Virus record (IMG/VR): IMGVR_UViG_3300046642_000423
Coordinates: 1-64,000 of that record
DNA from: a virus
Length of the DNA stretch: 64,000 bases
Reading direction: 5' to 3' (one strand)
A program made the translations under genes and the position numbers. Below are positions 40,986-48,323 of the stretch, one piece after another (the stretch's first letter is position 1; the number at the start of each line of letters is the position of its first letter). Under the pieces are notes generated by a model. That model was not told the DNA's origin and ran no database searches. It was given only the letters and a program-made list of their open reading frames with translations.

Positions 40986-41374
40986 GATTCACCCTCGCAG
41001 CAAGCCTTCACAAACGATGTAGGACACACCCATTTATACTCTGTTTCCGTTCGCGTGATCGTGGGAGCCTTCCAGTATTCCCGATCCACAACCTCGCGGG
41101 TTCCTGTTTTAACGCGCGTGCACACCTGATAATGCCACCACTCAACTTTCAAGGTGATAGGACCGAATTTACGCTCCAGCCCAATGGTATTGCGCTTGTT
41201 AATCTTGCGGCACTTACCGAGCATTTTTGCGTGGTCGCCAATTTCAGATGTGGGTACCTTGGCCCCACGTAGAAAGGTAATTGTTTTATTCTTGGGTGGA
41301 ACGTAGAAGTCAGGATTAGATTCCAGGAAGTCCGCCAGGTCCCGCAATCCTGCAATGAAGTTGTTTCGACTCAT
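40982..41374 (-). CDS. early protein of unknown function
   Basis: 130 residues. N-terminal FIAGLRDLADFLESNPDFYVP resembles a helix found at the start of several actinobacteriophage early proteins ('L-R-x-L-A-D-F-L-E-x-N/H-P'). The rest is basic and beta-rich (GPITLKVEWWHYQVCTRV). ATGA overlap on both sides. Confidence 0.6.
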   Translation of the reverse strand: MSRNNFIAGLRDLADFLESNPDFYVPPKNKTITFLRGAKVPTSEIGDHAKMLGKCRKINKRNTIGLERKFGPITLKVEWWHYQVCTRVKTGTREVVDREYWKAPTITRTETEYKWVCPTSFVKACCEGES

Positions 41375-41571
41375 GGCTTACCCTCGTTGAGCATGTCTCT
41401 AATCATCTGCGCGTGCAGCTGCCGCACACGATACAGTGTCGCCTCATGCCCTGTGAGTTTTTCAGCTTCCGTTATCGCTGCGTCCAGCTCGGCCAGCTCC
41501 CGCTCGCATGGTTCCGGCTCATTGACTTGGCTCCAGTCCTGCAACTGTTGAATATGCGGATCGTCATTCAT
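41371..41571 (-). CDS. small acidic helical early protein
   Basis: 66 residues from ATG 41571, six bases after TGGAGG. Two helices (ERELAELDAAITEAEKL and ATLYRVRQLHAQMIRDML). Function unknown. Start lies in the last codons of the gene upstream. Confidence 0.6.
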   Translation of the reverse strand: MNDDPHIQQLQDWSQVNEPEPCERELAELDAAITEAEKLTGHEATLYRVRQLHAQMIRDMLNEGKP

Positions 41572-41728
41572 GGCTATCCTCCATTCGAGCAAAGGGAATG
41601 TCAGATAAGGCAGTTTCTTCGATGTGCCAAATGCCACCATTGACGCGCCATTTGCGAAATACGGTGCCATCTTCCCTTTTAGTCCACCGTTCTTCGATTG
41701 TGACGCGCGGATCGTCTTGACTGTTCAT
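41564..41728 (-). CDS. small early protein, unknown
   Basis: 54 residues, TGGAGGAAGCC before ATG. Beta-hairpin-like centre (VTIEERWTKREDGTVFRKWRV, in parts). Overlaps the next gene by 8 bases. Function unknown. Confidence 0.6.
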   Translation of the reverse strand: MNSQDDPRVTIEERWTKREDGTVFRKWRVNGGIWHIEETALSDIPFARMEDSHE

Positions 41729-41762
41729 GGCTTCCTCCAGGGATCACGTTCTTTTGGATATG

Positions 41763-41873
41763 TCATCGCATTAACCCCCATCCTAGAATAGCCACGCTCA
41801 CACCCCACGCAGCCCACAGCAGGAAACGTACGCGGACAGATTGCGCTCCGTTGCTTCCGCTTCGTTCGCTCAT
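41763..41873 (-). CDS. tiny single-TM early protein
   Basis: 36 residues; ATGA overlap with the upstream gene and GGAAGG nearby. Polar basic start, then a membrane helix (VRFLLWAAWGVSVAILGWGLM). Further member of the micro membrane-protein set. Confidence 0.5.
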   Translation of the reverse strand: MSERSGSNGAQSVRVRFLLWAAWGVSVAILGWGLMR

Positions 41874-42088
41874 CGCGTCACCTTCCCGCCATTCGGCCCA
41901 CACTCACCAGCGATGTAGGCCAGCCAGCGTTTGCGGTTGAAACGTGGGTTCTGCGACTGGCAGAAGTCGGCCAGCACGTTGATGTTTTGCAGGCTGAAAC
42001 GGTATCCCTTCATTGTAGAATCATTTTCGGCAGTTCTGTTTGCATCTTTAATTCGATCCGCCAGCGCAATAAAGTGTTTCTTAGTCAT
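41870..42088 (-). CDS. small conserved-type early phage protein
   Basis: 72 residues from ATG 42088 after GGAGATGCG. MTKKHFIALADRIKDANR ... FSLQNINVLADFCQSQNPRFNRKRWLAYI follows a pattern frequent in phage early proteins (T-x-K-H-F-x-x-L-A at the start and N-P-x-F-x-x-x-R-F/W near the end). Function unknown in that family. Confidence 0.65.
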   Translation of the reverse strand: MTKKHFIALADRIKDANRTAENDSTMKGYRFSLQNINVLADFCQSQNPRFNRKRWLAYIAGECGPNGGKVTR

Positions 42089-42140
42089 GTCGCATCTCCT
42101 ATCGTGCATCCCGTCTTCCCCGCGCGGGTTGCGGTAGATG

Positions 42141-42416
42141 TCAATCCTTCTTATCCTTGCGAGCTTCGATTTCAGCCAGTACGTCCGTGTTAAACCAATC
42201 TTCTAACTTTCGGCACGCAGCTTTATAATTCTCTTCACACTCAGCCATTGCCTTTTCAAATTTAGATTGAATGATGTCTACACTTTCTGTCACCAAGCTA
42301 TACATTTTTCCATTGTCAATCCTTGCAATTGGCCTATGGGTATTCGATAATTCCGCGTGGCCGTGCTTGCTCGTCACACGCCAGAACGTATAGCGAAATG
42401 GCGGTTTAACTTTCAT
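42141..42416 (-). CDS. early protein of unknown function
   Basis: 91 residues from ATG 42416 (ATGA overlap). Beta-rich start (PPFRYTFWRVTSKHG), then a long helix (IIQSKFEKAMAECEENYKAA). No family recognised. Confidence 0.55.
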   Translation of the reverse strand: MKVKPPFRYTFWRVTSKHGHAELSNTHRPIARIDNGKMYSLVTESVDIIQSKFEKAMAECEENYKAACRKLEDWFNTDVLAEIEARKDKKD

Positions 42417-42805
42417 TGATCTAGGCACGAGGCTCCACGTTGTGTGAACTGACGCAGATAGCTTGCATCGTGGCATCCCCACGCGCCCGTACCGCGATTG
42501 CGAAACTGCGCGATGCGTTCTAGGTAACTGTCACATTGTTTTCTGCCGGCAATGGGAACACGCAAGCTAATACGGATGTGTAGTGCTTTGCGGAATTGGC
42601 GATACCAGACTTTTGCGTCCGTTGAACTGTCTACAGCGCACGCTTGCAAACGTGGTTTCACATAGGAAAGGTAATCGCCTACAAGCTGGTATTCGCGCCA
42701 CGGCGTCAGTCGCACAAACTGACGTTCGTTATCAGCGCGACATTCCGGGCAGTTATTGTGACTAATGTGCTGCGCGATGTGTGCTTTGTGTCCTACAGAT
42801 TGCAT
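42413..42805 (-). CDS. early protein with zinc-like motif
   Basis: 130 residues. N-terminal H-x3-H-x3-H...C-P-E-C (HIAQHISHNNCPEC) could bind zinc. Rest basic and mixed (WREYQLVGDYLSYVKPRLQ). The start has weak SD. Function unknown. Confidence 0.55.
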   Translation of the reverse strand: MQSVGHKAHIAQHISHNNCPECRADNERQFVRLTPWREYQLVGDYLSYVKPRLQACAVDSSTDAKVWYRQFRKALHIRISLRVPIAGRKQCDSYLERIAQFRNRGTGAWGCHDASYLRQFTQRGASCLDQ

Positions 42806-42839
42806 GTTCCATCCCTCCCAATCGGCCAGTTAATCCAGC

Positions 42840-43058
42840 CTATCGTTCGCGTCCAATATTCCCGTTGACCACATCCCGATACAAATCTTGATCCTCGTGA
42901 AACACTGACAGCGCGTACAGTTCAGCCTCAACAATCTTTTCCTCTGTCCACATGGGAGCGGTGCATCGTTTGCGAATATCGGCCCGCACCGCATTATCGG
43001 ACGTTGAAACGTGCATACGTCCTACCAGCCAACTAATCTGTCCTTTGGGTATGTCCAT
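42840..43058 (-). CDS. small early protein, unknown
   Basis: 72 residues from ATG 43058, eight bases after TTGGAGG; an ATG five codons upstream lies in that site. MDIPKGQISWLVGRMHVSTSD then EEKIVEAELYALSVFHEDQDLY helix. Function unknown. Confidence 0.6.
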   Translation of the reverse strand: MDIPKGQISWLVGRMHVSTSDNAVRADIRKRCTAPMWTEEKIVEAELYALSVFHEDQDLYRDVVNGNIGRER

Positions 43059-43101
43059 GTTCGTGCCCTCCAATTCGAGTTAGGCCATCAATCCAGCCTA
43101 G

Positions 43102-43123
43102 TCTGCCCACCGTAGCGGGCAGA
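43102..43123 (-). other. perfect intergenic hairpin
   Basis: 7-bp stem TCTGCCC / GGGCAGA with an 8-base loop in the gap between genes 43134 (stop) and 43058 (start). No U tract. Same position relative to a TGGAGG leader as the other early hairpins. Confidence 0.45.
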
Positions 43124-43133
43124 ATGCGCGGGA

Positions 43134-43379
43134 CTAATCCCACTGAATCAATTCATACTTGCCATTGGACACATCCGCACGCGCAGCCGGATGGCAGACT
43201 CCAATACGCTCAAACTTGCCAGTGGTCTTACGGCGAGCGGACACCACGTAGTACGAACAGCATTCTTCTTCGACTAGCGTAAAGCGCACCTTGCGTGCTT
43301 TCGCCTGTCGCGTACGTCCTAGTGACTTTCCCTCTTTAACATTCGCATCATAAGCAGCATGTTCACTTGTATTGTCCAT
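43134..43379 (-). CDS. small basic early protein
   Basis: 81 residues from ATG 43379 after TGGAGGCCGCAA. SLGRTRQAKARKVRFTLVEEECCSYYVVSARR: a basic stretch then beta strands with a CC pair. Shares a short LGRT-basic segment with the neighbouring gene. Function unknown. Confidence 0.6.
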   Translation of the reverse strand: MDNTSEHAAYDANVKEGKSLGRTRQAKARKVRFTLVEEECCSYYVVSARRKTTGKFERIGVCHPAARADVSNGKYELIQWD

Positions 43380-43578
43380 TTGCGGCCTCCATTTCATCGG
43401 TCCAATACGCAGACGCTACAGCATCCTGTAACTTAGCGCGTTGGTTGTTCCGCGCACGTGCGGCCTTGGAATCAGAATACGTATACTTGTTGCCGTGTTC
43501 AGCCTCAAAGAGTTTTAGTGCGGCCTTGGCTTGCTCGAATACTTCACGCTGCGTACGTCCTAGTTTGGGAGTATTCAC
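43363..43578 (-). CDS. small basic helical early protein
   Basis: 71 residues from GTG 43578, which overlaps the upstream stop (GTGA); the frame extends upstream without a need. KLGRTQREVFEQAKAALKLFEAEHG then DSKAARARNNQRAKLQDAVAS. Charged helices, possibly nucleic-acid binding. Confidence 0.55.
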   Translation of the reverse strand: MNTPKLGRTQREVFEQAKAALKLFEAEHGNKYTYSDSKAARARNNQRAKLQDAVASAYWTDEMEAANGQYK

Positions 43579-43784
43579 TGTGCACCATCCTTGGCCACGC
43601 CATCGGCACACTGACTGCAACGATTATTGGCATAATGCACAGTCATTCCAAGGTAACGGTCAATCTTCCCGCTAGGGAACAATTCACCGCACAGACAGTA
43701 GATCAACCCTTGAATAACTAGAGCTTGCCTCTGCGCTTCAAGTAAGCGGGCATGAGCTTGTTGGAATGCGACAAGTGTATTCAT
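43575..43784 (-). CDS. small zinc-binding early protein
   Basis: 69 residues. C-x-C-x(n)-C-x2-C (CLCG near 30-33, CSQC near 56-59) indicates one zinc site. N-terminal helix of Gln/Ala/Leu. Overlaps its neighbour upstream by 4 bases. Confidence 0.6.
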   Translation of the reverse strand: MNTLVAFQQAHARLLEAQRQALVIQGLIYCLCGELFPSGKIDRYLGMTVHYANNRCSQCADGVAKDGAQ

Positions 43785-43981
43785 GGCCGCACCACGCCAT
43801 CGGGCACGTATTCGACACGCTGTACTGGATTCTTACAATACTTCCCGTGGTGCGAACGATAGATGTGCATGCAAACTGTCTCGCCACACTTCTCACAGGA
43901 CTTGGAATCCCGTGTGCCGAACATACACATAGAACATAGACCACTGAGATATTTAGGCAATGTGTGCTTTAGCGTTTCCAT
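43781..43981 (-). CDS. small Cys/His-rich zinc protein
   Basis: 66 residues, CTGGAGGG before ATG. CSMC-x(9)-CEKC-x(5)-C-x-H...HH-x3-C: two possible zinc sites across residues 16-50. Function unknown; one of several small zinc proteins in the early block. Confidence 0.65.
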   Translation of the reverse strand: METLKHTLPKYLSGLCSMCMFGTRDSKSCEKCGETVCMHIYRSHHGKYCKNPVQRVEYVPDGVVRP

Positions 43982-44017
43982 TGCGTTCCCTCCAGTTCAA
44001 TTTGAATCTACTCCACT

Positions 44018-44040
44018 GAGCGCACCACGCGGATGCGCTC
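44018..44040 (-). other. perfect intergenic hairpin
   Basis: 7-bp stem GAGCGCA / TGCGCTC with a 9-base loop, right after the first early gene and before the CTGGAGGG leader of the second. No U tract. Probably mRNA processing or polarity control rather than termination. Confidence 0.45.
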
Positions 44041-44051
44041 TAGCAGTAGAC

Positions 44052-44384
44052 TCAGGACAGGTAAAGAATGGCGTCCTTATCGCCAGACACGAGCTCGTCA
44101 TAATCCGGCTGCAATTGTGGTATTTCAGAATCTTTGACAAGGTCGGTTAGGCTGAACTGGTGAACACCAGACCAACACAGTTCGTCAAGGTAGGTTTCAA
44201 TCGTGGTATCTTCATCGGAATCGCCTTGCAGGGCATCCTTAGCCGCATCGCGCATAGCCGACATAGCGGCCGTACGGACCTTGTGCGCGTCATTGCCGAC
44301 AATGCGCGTGAATGGATCATTGTCGCGCCACCAGCATGCAGCCACGAACACTGTCACATCCTTTACTGTCTGTTTCGTTTGCAT
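44052..44384 (-). CDS. first gene of the leftward early operon, unknown
   Basis: 110 residues from ATG 44384 (CTGGAGGG at 44391-44398). Mixed fold with a Trp-rich strand (VFVAACWWRDNDPF) and acidic C-terminal half. First gene after promoter 44440-44468, hence probably expressed earliest and most strongly, as host-takeover proteins often are. No family recognised. Confidence 0.65.
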   Translation of the reverse strand: MQTKQTVKDVTVFVAACWWRDNDPFTRIVGNDAHKVRTAAMSAMRDAAKDALQGDSDEDTTIETYLDELCWSGVHQFSLTDLVKDSEIPQLQPDYDELVSGDKDAILYLS

Positions 44385-44439
44385 CTTGTTACCCTCCAGT
44401 TCAGATTGACTACTATGTCTGCCATATGCTGACAGTGCG

Positions 44440-44468
44440 ATTCTGCCATTATGCATTATTCTTGTCAA
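44440..44468 (-). promoter_or_regulatory. leftward early promoter
   Basis: Reverse strand: TTGACA (44468-44463), 17-base spacer, CAGAAT (44445-44440). Unlike the 33.2 and 38.6 kb promoters it leaves a ~50-base leader with a normal ribosome site before ATG 44384. Confidence 0.65.
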
Positions 44469-44922
44469 TAGTTAATTGATGTTATAGAGAATATAGTTGG
44501 AATGCGACGTGCTTAGAGATACGCATATGGGTAGAAAGGTTACCAAAGAGAAAAACATTTCCATAGTGGTCCGATGTTACATAACTACCCAGATGGGATA
44601 GTTTCGTTACATCCACCATATATGGTAGTTCTACCGTATGTGGTGGCGCATAGTCCGAGTACATTGTCCGCGCATGTGAACTGGCGACGAGGAGCACATA
44701 CCTACACTCGGGATCACGCGCTCAATGCGCCTACGCATACACGCGCTCACTGCGCCGACAATGCTCATTAATAGGCTAACGGTAGGCGCTGTCCGCGCAT
44801 AGGCCAGCATAGTCGCTGAGTTGTCCGTATCCCATAGAGAGTGATGACGGAGACGTGCTATTTCCCTGTGCGCTCATTTTTTATTTTTTTACATTTTTCT
44901 GTATATTTTTTCACATTCAATA
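44469..44922. promoter_or_regulatory. divergent control region without genes
   Basis: About 450 bases with no credible gene. Contents: an imperfect inverted repeat near 44583-44603 (AACTACCC ... GGGATAGTT); perfect palindrome ACCATATATGGT (44615-44626) and a variant ACCGTATGTGGT (44633-44644), 18 bases apart centre to centre; repeats of GTCCGCGCAT (44666-44675, 44791-44800); near-identical 16-base repeats ACGCGCTCA(A/C)TGCGCC (44716-44731, 44741-44756); and an A/T-rich run just before the + promoter. It separates leftward early from rightward late genes, so these are likely operator or switch sites. Confidence 0.6.
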
Positions 44923-44953
44923 TTGACTTTCCTTAATTGATAGTGTATATAAT
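44923..44953 (+). promoter_or_regulatory. rightward promoter, leaderless start
   Basis: TTGACT (44923-44928) with either TATATA at 17 bases (44946-44951) or TATAAT at 19 bases (44948-44953). Transcription should begin at 44959-44961; ATG is at 44961. No ribosome site fits, so translation is probably leaderless. Confidence 0.75.
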
Positions 44954-44960
44954 ATGGATT

Positions 44961-45953
44961 ATGAATAACGAGGTGGATCCGATCGATTGCATTGTGCAGG
45001 AGCTGACCGGCATGGAGCCGGAAGCGTCCACGGAACCGCCGCAATCAACTGATTACACATACCTTTACGATAGATTGACTACTCTAAAGACGCACCAAGC
45101 GTCCATTACCCGTGACATCGCCAGCATTGAATATAAACTCGGCATCTCGAAGGATGCGCGGACGGAATGGAAATGCTTACGCTGCCATCATCGCTGGCAA
45201 GGTGGCTCCCTTCCGCCTACTCGCTGCCAACGTTGCAAATCACCATGCTGGTTCAAAGCGCCGCGCACCATGCGCGATCGCCATCCAGAGGATAAGCCTG
45301 CCAAATCTTGGTACAAGCCAACTGGGCGCCCTCGAGGTCGTCCTCCTGGGACTCCTAATAAACGTGTCTATTTTGCCACACCTGTCGAGGTTCCCACTCA
45401 GCCTGGGCCATCGCAGCTTCCACCGCTGGACCTGCCGCGACTGGGAAATGCGCCCGCGGCGCGCGCGCCGGCTAACCTTGCTGCTTCGGCAGCATCTCTA
45501 CCTCCTCTACCAGCTCCATCCGTACCCTTGCCGGCGCCTACGTACGAGTATCATCTCTATTCGTCACCCGCGCGACCGCTTGCCGAACGCTTGCGCCAAC
45601 TCTCACAGGAACCGCCGCAACCGGAACATTCATCCAGTTTCAGTGATGAATATATGAAAAGCGCAATAAAAGAAGGCAATCGTCTAATCGCCGAGGAAAT
45701 TATTCGCATTGGTGGAGTTTCTGATGAGCCGCCTGCACAGCCTGAATCATTCGGACCTGGCCAGCTATATTCCAATCCACCTGCTTATATCCAGAACGTA
45801 GAATCCCCAACCGAGGTTACTGATGAGCCCGTCAACATTGAAACCGTCGTCGAAGGGTGGGATGCGCGCATGGAAGAACGACCGTCCGACCTTCCCGACG
45901 TCCCAGATCCCCTCTCCGACGACCTACCCGACGATACCGATCGCAGCGACTAA
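44961..45953 (+). CDS. zinc-ribbon and AT-hook DNA-binding protein
   Basis: 330 residues from ATG 44961 at the predicted transcript start. Residues ~72-97 form a zinc ribbon (CLRCHHRW ... CQRCKSPCW). Residues ~119-134 carry an AT-hook (TGRPRGRPPGTPNKR). The remainder is Pro/Ala/Glu-rich and disordered with an acidic C-terminus. First gene of the rightward operon. Roles to consider: regulator of the A/T-rich control region, or a DNA-recognition factor for packaging. Family not recognised. Confidence 0.65.
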   Translation: MNNEVDPIDCIVQELTGMEPEASTEPPQSTDYTYLYDRLTTLKTHQASITRDIASIEYKLGISKDARTEWKCLRCHHRWQGGSLPPTRCQRCKSPCWFKAPRTMRDRHPEDKPAKSWYKPTGRPRGRPPGTPNKRVYFATPVEVPTQPGPSQLPPLDLPRLGNAPAARAPANLAASAASLPPLPAPSVPLPAPTYEYHLYSSPARPLAERLRQLSQEPPQPEHSSSFSDEYMKSAIKEGNRLIAEEIIRIGGVSDEPPAQPESFGPGQLYSNPPAYIQNVESPTEVTDEPVNIETVVEGWDARMEERPSDLPDVPDPLSDDLPDDTDRSD

Positions 45954-45972
45954 CTGTTCCTGGTCCCTGCGT

Positions 45973-46302
45973 TTGCTCATCTCCAATCGTTGGGAGCATT
46001 GCTGGCGTGCCATCTGCACTGCCCATGCGCGCCGCTTCCACGATCCCACCGCCCATCTCCACGCCCTGCGTGAGCTCCATGCCCAGCGCATCATTGCCCT
46101 TACGCGCGCCGACATCCGTCAGAAAACTATCTTCCGTTTCGATCTCGACTCGCCCACCATCTCCGATGAAGAGTTCCAACACGAACTCGACTGGGCCGTC
46201 AAGCGCCGCATCATGTATGCCGAGCATGGTAGAATCCGCAAAGTGAAAGGGAAAATCGCACAATGCCAACCAATAACGAACGCATCGCCAACACCGCTCT
46301 AA
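45973..46302 (+). CDS. unknown protein of late operon start
   Basis: 109 residues if begun at TTG 45973; start uncertain, since codons upstream overlap the preceding gene. Helical and His/Arg-rich first half (TAHARRFHDPTAHLHALRELHAQR), then FDLDSPTISDEEFQHELDWAVKRR. Overlaps the next gene by 40 bases. Function unknown. Confidence 0.5.
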   Translation: MLISNRWEHCWRAICTAHARRFHDPTAHLHALRELHAQRIIALTRADIRQKTIFRFDLDSPTISDEEFQHELDWAVKRRIMYAEHGRIRKVKGKIAQCQPITNASPTPL

Positions 46303-46766
46303 GCGGAGGTGAAGTCAAGCAACTCATCCGTGCCGACTGCGACACTCTGCTCGCTGCTGAGGGCATGCTCTCCGATTATGTCGCCTACGGCCGTATGGGT
46401 TACCGCCTCACCCTCGCTCTCTACATCGATAACCCACATCACCCGCGCTCGGAATCTCACATCGTTTCGCGCCCGCATGCTACCGCTGAGATTGCTATCA
46501 ACCCTCCACTCGCCGCGGTGGAAACGCCTCCCCTCACATCGCCATCAGAGGAATCCGCTATAGGTGCAACCTCTCTCTCGCGCAACATTTCCTCGCCCAA
46601 TGCGGAGCGACTGCGCGCCAACCTACCCATTCCCGTCGCCGTCCTTCAGCAAGACGGCACAACCATCATCAACATGGTTCGTTATCCCGCCAATGCCAAC
46701 GTGGATCCGGGTGATATTGTGATTGATGATGTGACGGAAGCTGCCCTGGCAGAGTGGAAGCGCTGA
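46263..46766 (+). CDS. unknown late-operon protein
   Basis: 167 residues. Helical start (SGGEVKQLIRADCDTLLAAEG), then IDNPHHPRSE and a Pro/Ser-rich middle, and a beta-rich end (TTIINMVRYPANANVDPGDIVI). Ends with a TGATG overlap. No family known. Confidence 0.55.
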   Translation: MPTNNERIANTALSGGEVKQLIRADCDTLLAAEGMLSDYVAYGRMGYRLTLALYIDNPHHPRSESHIVSRPHATAEIAINPPLAAVETPPLTSPSEESAIGATSLSRNISSPNAERLRANLPIPVAVLQQDGTTIINMVRYPANANVDPGDIVIDDVTEAALAEWKR

Positions 46767-46996
46767 TGGCTCTATTCGCCAGTCTGCGTGCCGTTGTCTA
46801 CTTCCGCCGTGGCGTACGTGCGCTCGAGCGCCTAGCCGATGCGACCGAATCCCTCGCACGCATTGCCGAATCGGATCACAAAGTGAAGACAACTGTGCGC
46901 AAGCCGCGTCCCACTGAGTTCTTTCAAATGGACACCAAGGCTGCCGAAGAAATCTATGAACGTGACCGTGCGGAACGGGAAGCTGAGTTAAGCTGA
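46766..46996 (+). CDS. small helical protein
   Basis: 76 residues from ATG 46766, overlapping the upstream TGA. LERLADATESLARIAESDHKV suggests an amphipathic coiled coil; N-terminal Arg-rich. Coupled to the following 45-residue gene by TGATG. Confidence 0.6.
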   Translation: MALFASLRAVVYFRRGVRALERLADATESLARIAESDHKVKTTVRKPRPTEFFQMDTKAAEEIYERDRAEREAELS

Positions 46997-47133
46997 TGAT
47001 CTATAATATCTACACGAGGTTCTGGGCAGAAATAGCTGATATGTTTAAGGTGTGTAAGCCGATTAGAAACTTTGCCCTAGTGAGAGTACATAGATATCTC
47101 AAATGGGATTTTGCAGATCCAAGAAATAACTGA
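46996..47133 (+). CDS. tiny basic/aromatic protein
   Basis: 45 residues, TGATG overlap at its start. MIYNIYTRFWAEIADMFKVCKP: aromatic, amphipathic, possibly membrane-surface. Short for calling; kept because of coupling and spacing to 47137. Lower G+C than its neighbours. Confidence 0.45.
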   Translation: MIYNIYTRFWAEIADMFKVCKPIRNFALVRVHRYLKWDFADPRNN

Positions 47134-47136
47134 GCC

Positions 47137-47382
47137 ATGGATAGACGCAGATTCTTATCGCTCACAGTAGGCGGTATAACCGCCGCCGCAGCGGTGCGCA
47201 CATTTCCATTCCGTGTGTTCAGTTTTCCATCCGATATTGTCATCCCGGCCGTCCACGAATCAACATTCGATGCAATCAATACAGCTACATTGGAAGGGCT
47301 TCGTGAAGGCGTATGGATGGATACCTTTTTTGTTGATTCTGCTTGGATAAAGCGAATGGCCGCAGATATAGGGTTAAGCTGA
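47137..47382 (+). CDS. Tat-signal protein with a capsid-like C-terminal half
   Basis: 81 residues. N-terminus MDRRRFLSLTVGGITAAAA is a twin-arginine (Tat) signal: RR-x-F-L then a mild hydrophobic core. The C-terminal half (STFDAINTATLEGLREG near 42-58, FFVDSAWIKRM near 64-74) lines up closely with the phage's major capsid protein residues 43-59 (PTFDQISATTLADLRDD) and 65-75 (FFVDTAWLRKL), at almost the same distance from the N-terminus. It could be a truncated capsid-gene copy given a new start, or an exported capsid mimic. See findings. Confidence 0.65.
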   Translation: MDRRRFLSLTVGGITAAAAVRTFPFRVFSFPSDIVIPAVHESTFDAINTATLEGLREGVWMDTFFVDSAWIKRMAADIGLS

Positions 47383-47585
47383 TGAAATACAATGAAAAAG
47401 AGTGGCAACTTGAGCTATGGAAGGTAGTCATTGCAGGTTGTTATGATCGAGTGGAAAAAGGAATCGCCACTGAGAGAGATAAGATTTACATAGAAGCATG
47501 GGAAATGGCTGAAGATCATCTTGCCGAAGCTCCTGTTGTCATTGATCGTCCATTCTTTGAGTTAATGAAAGAGAAGTGGTCATAA
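47382..47585 (+). CDS. small helical protein, unknown
   Basis: 67 residues from ATG 47382, overlapping the upstream stop (TGATG). EKEWQLELWKVVIAGCYDRVEKG and AWEMAEDHLAEAP: charged helices with Trp. Its codons are A/T richer than those of the terminase genes that follow. Function unknown. Confidence 0.55.
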   Translation: MKYNEKEWQLELWKVVIAGCYDRVEKGIATERDKIYIEAWEMAEDHLAEAPVVIDRPFFELMKEKWS

Positions 47586-47588
47586 TCC

Positions 47589-48323
47589 ATGGACCGCCGC
47601 GCTCCCATTACCCGTGATCTCTACCACAAAGCTCTCGCCAAACTCCTCGTCACGCCCACCGATGTCCAGCAGGCCCCACGCGTAACGCCTGACCTGCGTC
47701 GCATCTGTGCCGCCATTGCTGAATCTCCCATGAACATTCCTTCTGACCCATTCTATTACCTTGCCGCATCGCCCGATCCAGACGCGCGCCGTATCCTCAA
47801 TGCGAGAGAAAAACTCACTCCCGGCCAGCGTAAACTCGTTCCCATAGAAGCGCTCTGCCTCTCGGTCAACGTCGCTCCTCATCGCGTACTCGAGATGGTC
47901 ACTGCCGCTGCCGTGCGTATCGGCGCCCAAGGTGATCGCATCGTTGCCGCGGTATCCCATATGGGTGTCGTTCAACACACTGTGAAGATGGCCTTAACTC
48001 CCATGGGAATCGCCGACCGCATGGCCCTGCACAAAGCTACCGGCTTTATCGAGTCCCCCAGGGGTGCGCATACCACGGTGAACGTAGCAGCCAGTGCGCG
48101 TGCCGACGCACAATCCAGTCCTACTGTGCAGAATGCTATCGTCGCCGCTCCACCACCCGAGCGCACCATCCGCACTCTTGTCGATCGCTTCAATGAGCGC
48201 CGCGCCGCCCTTACGCCGGCCCCTGTGCGAGAACTGCCTATGCCAACCGATCCAATTCTGCCAACCGATCCAATTCCCACCCGCGAAATAGAAATGGTTC
48301 CCATTGAAGACGAAGACGAATAA
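47589..48323 (+). CDS. terS-like: putative terminase small subunit
   Basis: 244 residues, stop adjoining the TerL start. Helical middle with a possible DNA-binding turn (LCLSVNVAPHRVLEMVTAA near 92-110). A segment ADRMALHKATGFIESPRGAHTTVNV near 139-163 resembles a central piece of phage small terminases (H-x-x-x-G-F-x-x-P-x-G). The C-terminus has a two-copy PTDPI repeat. TerS assignment rests on this segment and on position next to TerL. Confidence 0.55.
   Translation: MDRRAPITRDLYHKALAKLLVTPTDVQQAPRVTPDLRRICAAIAESPMNIPSDPFYYLAASPDPDARRILNAREKLTPGQRKLVPIEALCLSVNVAPHRVLEMVTAAAVRIGAQGDRIVAAVSHMGVVQHTVKMALTPMGIADRMALHKATGFIESPRGAHTTVNVAASARADAQSSPTVQNAIVAAPPPERTIRTLVDRFNERRAALTPAPVRELPMPTDPILPTDPIPTREIEMVPIEDEDE

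Noticed and set aside
44482-44697. 71-codon reverse frame in the control region
   Set aside because: Overlaps the palindromes, lacks a ribosome site and has no recognisable motif.
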